From NCBI GenBank assembly GCA_965368115.1, contig CBDULQ010000024.1, forward strand, positions 1 to 23,484: 23,484 bases of DNA, in the 5' to 3' direction. The stretch's first letter is position 1. Each line of letters opens with the position of its first letter. Source of the DNA: CBDULQ01 sp965368115 (GTDB lineage: Bacteria > Pseudomonadota > Gammaproteobacteria > SZUA-229). This document shows, in pieces, positions 8,753 to 16,263 of the stretch. The position numbers and the translations under genes are program-made. A model generated the notes under the pieces. That model saw nothing but the letters and a program-made list of their open reading frames with translations, did not search any database and was not told the origin of the DNA.

Positions 8753-10039
8753 ATGCAACGCCTGTTTATTTATCTGTTCTCTCTGTTAACTGTTCTTAGC
8801 TGCGCCGGCGTTTCCGCCAACCAGACACTGGACTCCATTGCCGCGGTGGTCAACGAAGACATCATCACCCGCGCTGAACTTAAACAACGCATCGAAGAAT
8901 TCAAACGCCAGCTGCGCGCACGCGGGACATCGATCCCCAGCGACGACATCATGCACAAGCAGGTACTGGAACGCATGATCGTCGACAGCATCCAGCTACA
9001 GATGGCCAAAGCTCAGGGCATTCGTGTCGACGACCTGACCCTGAATCGCATGCTTGAAAACATCGCCGGCAACAACAAGCTCACCCTGGATGAGTTACGG
9101 CGCTCGCTGGAAGCCGACGACCTCAGCTATCAGGCATTTCGTGAACAGACCCGGGAAGACATGACGATTCGCCAGCTACAGCAACGCATGGTATACAACC
9201 GTATTCGTGTCTCCGATCAGGAAATCGAACAGTTCCTGGAACAACAGGCTGAGGAAGACAACAAGGAGCAGTATCATGTCGGCCACATCCTGATCGCAAC
9301 ACCCGAAGCGGCGACACCGGAAGATATCAGCAAAGCCCTGGACCGCGCGCAAAAAGTCATTGCGCATTTGCAGGACGGGGAAGCATTCAATTCAGTGGCC
9401 CAACAGTTCTCCGACGGCCAGCAGGCACTGAACGGCGGCGACCTCGGCTGGCGCACTCCGGCAGAACTGCCGAGCCTGTTCCTGGATACCGTACAAACCA
9501 TGCAGCCTGGCGAATTCAGCACACCGTTACGTAGCGCCGGCGGTTTTCACGTTCTTAAACTAATCGATAAGAAATCTCAGAAACATATCGTCAAACAGAC
9601 TCACGCTCGACACATTCTGATACGCCCCGACCAGATCACCAGCGAACAGCAGGTGATCGACAAATTGAAATCGATTCGTCAGCAACTGGTCGATGGCGCC
9701 GACTTCGCCACTCTGGCAGAGGAATATTCCCAGGATCCCGGCTCAAAAAACAATGGTGGCGACCTGGGCTGGCAATCGTCCGGCAGTTTCGTACAACGTT
9801 TTGAGCAGGTCATGGATAGTCTGAACATCGGTGAAATTTCCGAACCCTTCCGCAGCCAGTTCGGTTGGCATATCGTGCAGGTTCTGGAACGACGCAAGGA
9901 AGATGAAACCGAACAGGTCAAAAAACAGGAAGCCGAAAAAGCCATCAAGAATCGCAAGGCGGAAGAAGAACTCCAGCTCTGGCTGCGTCGCATTCGTGAC
10001 GAAGCTTATGTCGAATACCGTACGGATCAGCCCGGCTGA
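8753..10039 (+). CDS. surA: Periplasmic chaperone/peptidyl-prolyl isomerase SurA
   Basis: SurA escorts unfolded outer-membrane proteins, including LptD, across the periplasm to the BAM complex. The 428 residues contain a signal peptide (1 to about 22, cleavage near VSA/N), an N-terminal chaperone module (about 24-168) and two parvulin domains. The parvulin domains lie at about 173-273 (EQYHVGHILIATPE to FHVLKL) and about 282-380 (ARHILIRPD to FGWHIVQVLER). A charged C-terminal helix (about 385-420) packs with the N-module in known SurA. The start is 3 bp after the lptD stop and the stop shares its last base with the pdxA ATG. This is the usual lptD-surA-pdxA order of gammaproteobacteria. Confidence 0.95.
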   Translation: MQRLFIYLFSLLTVLSCAGVSANQTLDSIAAVVNEDIITRAELKQRIEEFKRQLRARGTSIPSDDIMHKQVLERMIVDSIQLQMAKAQGIRVDDLTLNRMLENIAGNNKLTLDELRRSLEADDLSYQAFREQTREDMTIRQLQQRMVYNRIRVSDQEIEQFLEQQAEEDNKEQYHVGHILIATPEAATPEDISKALDRAQKVIAHLQDGEAFNSVAQQFSDGQQALNGGDLGWRTPAELPSLFLDTVQTMQPGEFSTPLRSAGGFHVLKLIDKKSQKHIVKQTHARHILIRPDQITSEQQVIDKLKSIRQQLVDGADFATLAEEYSQDPGSKNNGGDLGWQSSGSFVQRFEQVMDSLNIGEISEPFRSQFGWHIVQVLERRKEDETEQVKKQEAEKAIKNRKAEEELQLWLRRIRDEAYVEYRTDQPG

Positions 10040-11031
10040 TGCAAACCACACTGCTATTGACCGCAGGTGAACCAGCCGGCATTGGCCCCGATATCAGTTT
10101 GATGCAGGCCGCACAGCCACTGGATGCCCGGCTGGTCTGCATCGCCGATACACAACTCCTGCGCGAGCGCGCAGCGCAGCTCAAGCTTCCGGTTCATATC
10201 AACCCGCTGCAGAACATCGAGGATGCCGGACTGCATCAACCCGGCACGCTTGATGTGTTACCTGTCCAGCTGGCCGAACCGGTGGAGACCGGTCGACTCA
10301 ATCCAGCCAATACCGGCTATGTATTGCAGTGCCTCGACCTCGCCGTGCAACTGATCAGTGCACAAGCCGCACATGCCCTGGTAACCGGCCCTGTTCACAA
10401 GGGGGTGATCAACGATGCCGGTATCGCTTTCACCGGCCATACTGAATATCTGGCCCAACTCACCGATAGCGACCCGGTCATGATGCTGGCCGCCGATCAG
10501 CTGCGTGTCGCTCTGGCCACGACTCACCTGCCGCTTAGTCAGGTCAGCACCGCAATCACCCGCCCGCTGCTAAGCCGGGTCATCGACATTTTACACCGCG
10601 ACCTGGTCGATAAATTCGCCATCAGCCAGCCGAAAATTCTGGTCGCCGGACTGAATCCACATGCCGGTGAAGGTGGACACCTGGGACGTGAAGAAATTGA
10701 AATCATCGAACCGGTATTGAATGATCTACGTAACCAGGGCATGAAACTGATCGGCCCGCTACCCGCAGACACGCTTTTCACACCACGCTATCTGCAAGAC
10801 GCCGATGCGGTGCTCGCCATGTACCATGATCAGGGATTGCCGGTATTGAAACATGTTGGTTTTGGTGCGGCAGTCAACATCACACTGGGACTACCGATCA
10901 TTCGAACATCGGTCGATCACGGTACGGCAACTGACCTGGCCGGAACCGGCAGAGTCGAGTCGGGCAGCCTGAGTGCAGCGATCGAGCAAGCCTTGCTGAT
11001 CAGCAAAAAGTGTTTCGACCTGCAGCACTAA
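10039..11031 (+). CDS. pdxA: 4-hydroxythreonine-4-phosphate dehydrogenase
   Basis: PdxA oxidises 4-phosphohydroxy-L-threonine with NAD on the DXP-dependent pyridoxal phosphate pathway. The protein has 330 residues, normal length. Visible are GEPAGIGPDI (10-19), TGPVHKG (116-122), GHTEYLA (133-139) and the metal-binding histidines H163 (THLP), H208 (NPHAGEGG) and H263 (MYHDQG), matching the three metal histidines known in the family. The ATG overlaps the surA stop (TGATG), so the two are translationally coupled. The stop overlaps the stop of the convergent minus-strand gene by 4 bp, leaving no space for a terminator between them. The rsmA-apaG-apaH genes that often follow are absent here. Confidence 0.95.
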   Translation: MQTTLLLTAGEPAGIGPDISLMQAAQPLDARLVCIADTQLLRERAAQLKLPVHINPLQNIEDAGLHQPGTLDVLPVQLAEPVETGRLNPANTGYVLQCLDLAVQLISAQAAHALVTGPVHKGVINDAGIAFTGHTEYLAQLTDSDPVMMLAADQLRVALATTHLPLSQVSTAITRPLLSRVIDILHRDLVDKFAISQPKILVAGLNPHAGEGGHLGREEIEIIEPVLNDLRNQGMKLIGPLPADTLFTPRYLQDADAVLAMYHDQGLPVLKHVGFGAAVNITLGLPIIRTSVDHGTATDLAGTGRVESGSLSAAIEQALLISKKCFDLQH

Positions 11032-12308
11032 AACGCATAGTGCGTGCCCACTGTGGTCTGGTAATTCTCGTCGGCAATGCCGTAACCCAGATCGATCCTC
11101 AGATCGACTTTCACCAGTGACGGTATCTTCCAGCGAATACCAACGCCCAGACCTGCATTAAGGCCATCCGGCTGGAATCGTTTTTCCGAGTCATAGGTAT
11201 TCCCGATATCGACAAAACCCACGTAGCGCAACTTTCGGCTGAACGATGACGGCGTCATGTATTCCAGGTTCAACAGCACCATTGAGTTACCGGTAAACCG
11301 ATCACGCTCATAGCCCCTCAGGTCATTGCGAAAATCCAGGGTAAACGCTTCGTCCCCGAGGATGTCGTTGCTGGAGTAGCCCAGCTGCAACTGCACATTG
11401 AGGTTATCACCCGGTCGTGAATCAAATGTGTAATAAGAACGATAAAAAAGCAGGTTCTTGAAATATTCCGCATCGCTACCAAATGCTTCATTCGACCACT
11501 CCACCGAATAGCCATAGTGACGACCGTCACGCATATTATCCATTTCATGAACCTTTCGGTAGCCATATTCAAAAACCATTGCGTTCGCGAGCGTTTCGTC
11601 GATATAGACACCATCGAGTGTTTCATGTGTACGCTGGGTATGACTGACGCCTGCACTGATGTAGTCGCCGACCTTTTTCTGACCCGGGTTCAACCATTTA
11701 TGCAACACCAGCGCAAATGACTTGTTTAAACTGTTTTCGAGACTGTTGTCGATCTGCTCGGTTACGGTATTTTCATCCACTGCCGAAAAATTAACAGAAT
11801 ATCGACTGCCGTTGACATTGGGATAGTAGTAAGACAGACGCTGCCGATATTCATCAACTCCTTCAACCGCACCTTTACGTTCAACGATATAACGCATTGA
11901 ATGATCCAGGCCAAACAGATTGTCAAGCCGTGCGTTGACGCCAATTCTTGTCTGGTTATCCTGTACGCGCACACGTGGAATAATCAGCGTATATATTTTT
12001 TCTTCAAGGGTAATAACCAGTTCGATACCCGAGGTTTCATCTACCGCTGCCGGCTGATTCTGCTCAAGGTAATATCCGACTTTCTTGAACAGCCCCAGAT
12101 CTCTAATGCCCTGAATCGATTTTTCGACTTTGCCATAATCAAGCTCATCGCCTTCACGAACATACATTTCTCTGCGCAAAACCGACTCACGGGTACGTTC
12201 GTTGCCCTCGAAACGGATACTGCTTATCACAGGCTCACTGGCAGCCTGACACCAGGGTATCAGCACCAGATACAACATAAAACCTGCACATAATTTACGA
12301 ACCGACAT
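11028..12308 (-). CDS. Short Omp85/BamA-TamA family protein with a single POTRA domain
   Basis: This 426-residue protein has a signal peptide (1-22, WCQA/A) and one POTRA domain at about 25-104: PVISSIRFEGNERTRESVLRR, the GLFKKVGYYLE strand and IELVITLEEK. A barrel of about 320 residues follows. The L6-loop signature of Omp85 proteins is visible as LRGYERDRFTG (330-340), and the C-terminus reads LGVGIRWKIPSLVKVDLRIDLGYG and ends in Phe, a typical BAM recognition end. BamA has five POTRAs and TamA three, so this is a minimal member with no assigned function. It follows eptA at 110 bp on the same strand, within an envelope-modification block. A role in lipid or protein export to the outer membrane is only inference. 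Confidence 0.82.
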   Translation of the reverse strand: MSVRKLCAGFMLYLVLIPWCQAASEPVISSIRFEGNERTRESVLRREMYVREGDELDYGKVEKSIQGIRDLGLFKKVGYYLEQNQPAAVDETSGIELVITLEEKIYTLIIPRVRVQDNQTRIGVNARLDNLFGLDHSMRYIVERKGAVEGVDEYRQRLSYYYPNVNGSRYSVNFSAVDENTVTEQIDNSLENSLNKSFALVLHKWLNPGQKKVGDYISAGVSHTQRTHETLDGVYIDETLANAMVFEYGYRKVHEMDNMRDGRHYGYSVEWSNEAFGSDAEYFKNLLFYRSYYTFDSRPGDNLNVQLQLGYSSNDILGDEAFTLDFRNDLRGYERDRFTGNSMVLLNLEYMTPSSFSRKLRYVGFVDIGNTYDSEKRFQPDGLNAGLGVGIRWKIPSLVKVDLRIDLGYGIADENYQTTVGTHYAF

Positions 12309-12362
12309 ACATACTGTCTCATTCGCCAGACCGCTATCGAATCCGGCTCAACTTTCAGGACT

Positions 12363-12392
12363 GCTACATTCTTAATAACAGCTACATCTTAA
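12363..12392. repeat. Imperfect direct repeat upstream of the Omp85 gene
   Basis: GCTACATTCTTAA (12363-12375) is followed by GCTACATCTTAA (12381-12392), starts 18 bp apart and differing by one T. It lies 55-85 bp ahead of the Omp85 start. It may be a regulator site or chance; it does not match the TTTGACCT box found twice in this block. Confidence 0.35.
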
Positions 12393-12418
12393 ATCCACAT
12401 TAACGGGTGATGCCGGAA

Positions 12419-14131
12419 TCAATTCCAGCTAGATGATTGCTGATCGACCCCATGCATCAGACCACCCTCCTTTTTCGCCATCAGGTGCGACCTGCATGTT
12501 GAAAATAAATCCAGTTGCTGCTGATAAACGTGAGTTTTCACATCCAGCAGCCCCAGCACGCTATGCACCAGGTTATCGTGCGAAGTTCGCTCGTTGGCAT
12601 GATCCTGGAGACACTGTAAGTCGATGTTTTTCTCGCGCCGGATGTTTTCTGACAACCAGATAACAAACGGTACGTGGGTCTGCTCTTCGGGCGCAAACAT
12701 ATATGGAAGACCATGCAGATAAATGCCATTTTCACCCAGAGATTCACCATGATCGGACATATAGATCATTGCCGTATCAAAGCGCTTGTCATATTTCTGT
12801 AAGCGATCGATCACTCTGGACAGGACGTAATCGCTATAAAGGATGGTATTGTCGTAGGCATTGGTAATGGACTGGCGATCGCAGTTCTGCACATCGCTCT
12901 GATCGCACTCCGGTTTAAAACGGGAAAACTTCTGTGGATAGCGTTTATAGTATGCAGGGCCATGGCTTCCCTTTTGATGCAGGACAATTACGGCATCACC
13001 GTCCAGGTCATCTAAATAGTCATCGATACCATGCAGCAAAATTTCGTCGTAACACTCGCCATGCTCACAAAGGCCGGGAACTTTCAGGTCAAGAAGGCTC
13101 TCATAGGCAACACGCGAACAGACACCCTTGCAACTGGAATTGTTATCGCGCCACAATACATTGAACCCAACACGACTCAGGCCATCCAGAAGGTTTTCCC
13201 GATGTCTGGCGCTTTGTGTATTGAAGTGGTCATGATCCAGATCCGAGAACATGCAGGGAACAGACTCCGCTGTGGCGGTACCACATGATCGGGTATCAGT
13301 AAAATTAACCAGAGGATATTTTGACAGCTCAGGATTCGTATCCCGTGGGTAACCATCAAGACTGAAGTTCATCGCTCGAGCAGTTTCACCAACCACGATA
13401 ACCAGCAACGTATGTCGCCCGTCTTCACTAACCGGTACGAAACGGGAGACATCACTGAATACCGCTTCCAGGCTCCTGTCGACACCCACGGTTCTCAGTT
13501 TGATGAATTTGACCAGAGACACCACCGGCGCCACCGGATTGACCAGATAACGTATCGAGCGGTTGGCACGCAACACCAGCGAGAAATCCTTATACGACCA
13601 GAAGACTGCCAGTACCGCGACCAGAACCATCACAGCCAGTAGTTTCACTCGCGAAAATGCTTCTTTTATCGGTGCCTCTTTTTTCAGTTGAACGCTGGCC
13701 ACAAATATCGATGGCAGGACACCGAATACCAGTAGATGAACGATCAAACCTGAACTGATCAATTCACCGGCTTCACGGGTATCGGTCTCGAAGATATTAT
13801 CGATCATCGACACACTGAACATGACATGCATGTTATCGATAAAATACGCAGTCGCAGCCGATGTCATTAAGAGTAAAATCAGCATCGGCTTGACCAGGCC
13901 CGGCAGACTGAAAAACGCCAGTAAAATCAGCGTCAAGGTAGCCACCAGGATCACAAACGCCATCATAAAACCGATATGCGCCATGGGCTGATCGCCAACC
14001 GCTGCCCACAGGCTGCCCCATAATGACTGGTTGGCAAGTAACACGATAAACAGCGTCGTGAACAGCAACAACTGGTTGACGCTGAGGGTGCGACAACGGT
14101 CAGCTATTGTGGAAAGCGGGATACGTGACAT
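12419..14131 (-). CDS. eptA: EptA-type phosphoethanolamine transferase
   Basis: An inner-membrane enzyme that moves phosphoethanolamine from phosphatidylethanolamine to lipid A, lowering surface charge. From the chosen start it has 570 residues: about five N-terminal membrane helices and a periplasmic alkaline-phosphatase-fold domain. Catalytic residues align with MCR/EptA: E249 (VVGETARA), nucleophile T287 in SCGTATAESVPCMFS, H390 (GSHGPAYY), D460-H461 (MSDHGES) and H473 (YLHGLPY). Multiple paired cysteines fit the family's disulfides. The frame is open up to an ATG at 14164, but that ATG overlaps the -10 hexamer of the predicted promoter. The ATG at 14131 has AAGAGA upstream and gives MSRIPLST, so I use it. 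The gene follows the ColS-like kinase and carries its own regulator box. Confidence 0.88.
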   Translation of the reverse strand: MSRIPLSTIADRCRTLSVNQLLLFTTLFIVLLANQSLWGSLWAAVGDQPMAHIGFMMAFVILVATLTLILLAFFSLPGLVKPMLILLLMTSAATAYFIDNMHVMFSVSMIDNIFETDTREAGELISSGLIVHLLVFGVLPSIFVASVQLKKEAPIKEAFSRVKLLAVMVLVAVLAVFWSYKDFSLVLRANRSIRYLVNPVAPVVSLVKFIKLRTVGVDRSLEAVFSDVSRFVPVSEDGRHTLLVIVVGETARAMNFSLDGYPRDTNPELSKYPLVNFTDTRSCGTATAESVPCMFSDLDHDHFNTQSARHRENLLDGLSRVGFNVLWRDNNSSCKGVCSRVAYESLLDLKVPGLCEHGECYDEILLHGIDDYLDDLDGDAVIVLHQKGSHGPAYYKRYPQKFSRFKPECDQSDVQNCDRQSITNAYDNTILYSDYVLSRVIDRLQKYDKRFDTAMIYMSDHGESLGENGIYLHGLPYMFAPEEQTHVPFVIWLSENIRREKNIDLQCLQDHANERTSHDNLVHSVLGLLDVKTHVYQQQLDLFSTCRSHLMAKKEGGLMHGVDQQSSSWN

Positions 14132-14162
14132 GGGAAGTCGGTCTCTTGTTGATACCGACTCC

Positions 14163-14196
14163 ATGCTAGAAAAAGGCAGGTCAAATACAGGTCAAA
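14163..14196 (-). promoter_or_regulatory. Predicted regulator box and promoter of eptA
   Basis: Read on the minus strand: TTTGACCT (14189-14196), GTA, TTTGACCT (14178-14185), a 9-bp gap starting GCCT, then TAGCAT (14163-14168) as the -10. The half-sites repeat every 11 bp, one helical turn, as expected for an OmpR/PhoB-type regulator dimer overlapping the -35 position. The same layout with identical spacing precedes the phosphotransferase gene at 18304-18337. Confidence 0.7.
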
Positions 14197-14213
14197 TTAC
14201 CGACAGGCGCGGG

Positions 14214-15494
14214 TTAAGAATCCACCGAATGATCAACCCTAGACTGGTTGAAACTCACCAGGAAGCCGGCACCGCCCAGAGTGCTGTCGTAGGCGGTTAG
14301 CGTCCAGTTCTCTTTTTCGCAGACGCGTTTCACAATGGACAATCCCAGACCAAGGTGGCCGTTTTCACGATGATCGGTGACCTCGAGATCATTCACATAG
14401 CGCTTGATAAAGTCAGTCAGCCCTTTTCCGGAATCGCTGACCTTGATCCCGGAGGCCTGAATATTGACCTGTATATCACCATCACGGGTATTGAACAGGG
14501 CATTTTTCAACAGGTTGCTTAATACGACATCGAGAAAAGCCGGATTGATTTCCGCAAAAACCGGCTGCTGCGGATTGATACTAACCCGGTTGTTCCGCTC
14601 ACCCGCATAGTCCAGCAGATTCTCCATAACCGATTCGGCCAGAGCCACCAGATCCGTATTGCTTACACTGGTTTGCTGACTTGATTTATCCCTTGCCAGC
14701 AGCAGGAAAGTATCGATGAGCTCATTGACCTGAGCGATGGCACCTTCGATACGCTGGTATACATCGGTCCGTTGCTGTTCGGATAGTGCAGACTGCTTGA
14801 GCAGATCGACGCTGCTCGATATCACCATCATCGGCGTCCTCAATTCATGACTGATATCGCCTGTGAACCATTTTTCTCGTTGCAGGTAGTAACCTAACAT
14901 TGCGATCTGCTCATAGATAATCCTGACCAGCGAACCCACTTCATCGTCGGAATAATCCAGGTCCACCTGCTTGATATTGTTGACGTTAAGATTTGATGCC
15001 CGCTCCGATAGCTCCTTTATCGGCTGCACGATACGATTCGCCAGGGTCAGGGAAAACATCACCGAGACCAGTGTGAACAGCAACATCACCGCAAGCGTCA
15101 GGTGGTTGACGGTGATTTCCATGTGCTCGAATTCGGTCTGGTCGGCAACCAACGTGAAATCGATACCGTCGACGGATTTATTAAACACATGATACGCCTG
15201 GCCATTGTCCAGCATGACCTCCTGGCCGCCCTCCGGAAGCTCTCTGGCAAAGGTCGGCAAGGCTTCCTCACCTGACTCGAAGATTCTTATACCTTCAGGA
15301 ATCGCCGGCACCCTGTGATGTTCACGGTCATCGACATAGGCATCGAGGTATCGGGAAAAATAATCGTAGAGCACCGACTCTTCGATATAGTCCACATAAG
15401 AGGTAATCGATATGAAGGCGATGAAACAAATCAGTAGCGTCTGAATGGAGAATCCGAGAACAATTCTCCGCCTCAAGGATAACTTAAGTTTCAT
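14214..15494 (-). CDS. colS: ColS-like sensor histidine kinase
   Basis: A 426-residue membrane kinase partnered with the ColR-like regulator 10 bp upstream. TM1 lies at about 11-31 and a periplasmic loop of about 100 residues is rich in Asp, Glu and His (for example DDREHH at 55-60). TM2 is at about 131-152, followed by a HAMP-like linker. The H-box FTGDISHELRTPMMVI has phospho-acceptor H216. The ATPase domain has N331, DSGKGL (354-359) and GHLGLGL (379-385). H-box context and the NELIDTFLLLAR helix resemble Pseudomonas ColS, which responds to metals and controls envelope genes including eptA. A PmrB/QseC-type label is the main alternative. An AGGTG ribosome site precedes the ATG. The stop lies 17 bp from the distal half-site of the eptA box. 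Confidence 0.75.
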   Translation of the reverse strand: MKLKLSLRRRIVLGFSIQTLLICFIAFISITSYVDYIEESVLYDYFSRYLDAYVDDREHHRVPAIPEGIRIFESGEEALPTFARELPEGGQEVMLDNGQAYHVFNKSVDGIDFTLVADQTEFEHMEITVNHLTLAVMLLFTLVSVMFSLTLANRIVQPIKELSERASNLNVNNIKQVDLDYSDDEVGSLVRIIYEQIAMLGYYLQREKWFTGDISHELRTPMMVISSSVDLLKQSALSEQQRTDVYQRIEGAIAQVNELIDTFLLLARDKSSQQTSVSNTDLVALAESVMENLLDYAGERNNRVSINPQQPVFAEINPAFLDVVLSNLLKNALFNTRDGDIQVNIQASGIKVSDSGKGLTDFIKRYVNDLEVTDHRENGHLGLGLSIVKRVCEKENWTLTAYDSTLGGAGFLVSFNQSRVDHSVDS

Positions 15495-15504
15495 TCAGCA
15501 CCTG

Positions 15505-16173
15505 TTACTTGATGTAGTAGCCGATACCGCGCATTGTGTGCAGCATTTCACCATCGAAAGGCCCGTCGATCTTTTTACGCAACATGTGAACTGTTGTTTT
15601 CAGCACATTGCTTTCCGGCAAGTCGTCGCCCCATACCGCCGCTTCCAGGGCCTCTTTACGCACCACATTGGGAGATTGGCGCATTAGAACTTCAAGTAAT
15701 TTATACAGAGTGGGATGTAGTTCGATCGCCTGGCCGGCGCGAGTGACTTCGAAGGTGTCCGTATTGAAAGTCAACTCGCCAACTTTCAGCATATTCTTTC
15801 CGCCGCCCACCGAACGCTTGTACACTGCACTTATTCTTGCTTCGAGTTCGTCCAGAGAAAACGGCTTGATGAGGTAATCATCAGCACCGGCGTCGAAACC
15901 CTGCAGACGTTCTTCGATACTGTCTTTTGCAGTCAGCATAATGACGGGGGTCTGATTATCGAGCTGACGCATATTGCGACAGATATCATAACCACTGGCG
16001 CCGCCGGGCAACATGATATCCAGCACAACGACATCATAGGGATTGTTACTGATCAGGTGCATGGCGGTCATGGCGTTATCAGCACAATCCACTACATATT
16101 CACGGGTTTCCAGAAACAGGGTGATATTGCTTAAGATTTCCTTATTGTCTTCAACAACCAGTACTCGGACCAT
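15505..16173 (-). CDS. colR: ColR-like OmpR-family response regulator
   Basis: A 222-residue DNA-binding regulator. The receiver domain (1 to about 120) has the acidic pair E8-D9, phospho-acceptor D52 in VVLDIMLPG, T81 and K103 (LIKPF). The winged-helix DNA-binding domain (about 128-222) contains LYKLLEVLMRQSPNVVRKEALEAAVWG and ends with GIGYYIK. The segment VWGDD-(L/C)P-(E/D)S and the overall domain read like ColR of Pseudomonas. OmpR-family dimers usually bind two direct half-sites about 11 bp apart, which is what precedes eptA and the upstream phosphotransferase gene. The receptor kinase follows at 10 bp. The ATG has only a weak ribosome site. Confidence 0.78.
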   Translation of the reverse strand: MVRVLVVEDNKEILSNITLFLETREYVVDCADNAMTAMHLISNNPYDVVVLDIMLPGGASGYDICRNMRQLDNQTPVIMLTAKDSIEERLQGFDAGADDYLIKPFSLDELEARISAVYKRSVGGGKNMLKVGELTFNTDTFEVTRAGQAIELHPTLYKLLEVLMRQSPNVVRKEALEAAVWGDDLPESNVLKTTVHMLRKKIDGPFDGEMLHTMRGIGYYIK

Positions 16174-16205
16174 CCGGATATATCCCCGCAGAAGTTCAGC
16201 AGTTT

Positions 16206-16243
16206 ATTCTAACAGGCTTTTCTGCTTCGAACAGTGGTCAAAA
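16206..16243 (-). promoter_or_regulatory. Weak candidate promoter of the ColR-like gene
   Basis: On the minus strand a TAGAAT (16206-16211) sits 33 bp upstream of the regulator ATG, and a single TTTTGACC half-site lies at 16236-16243. The spacing does not match the two strong boxes and there is no second half-site. Autoregulation is therefore only a possibility, and co-transcription from the phosphotransferase gene 90 bp upstream is equally likely. Confidence 0.25.
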
Positions 16244-16263
16244 CCGTACTATATCGATCAATG

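Noticed and set aside
16235..16243. A third copy of the TTTGACCT operator upstream of the ColR-like gene
   Set aside because: Only one half-site is present, with no partner 11 bp away and no -10 at the fixed distance seen in the other two.
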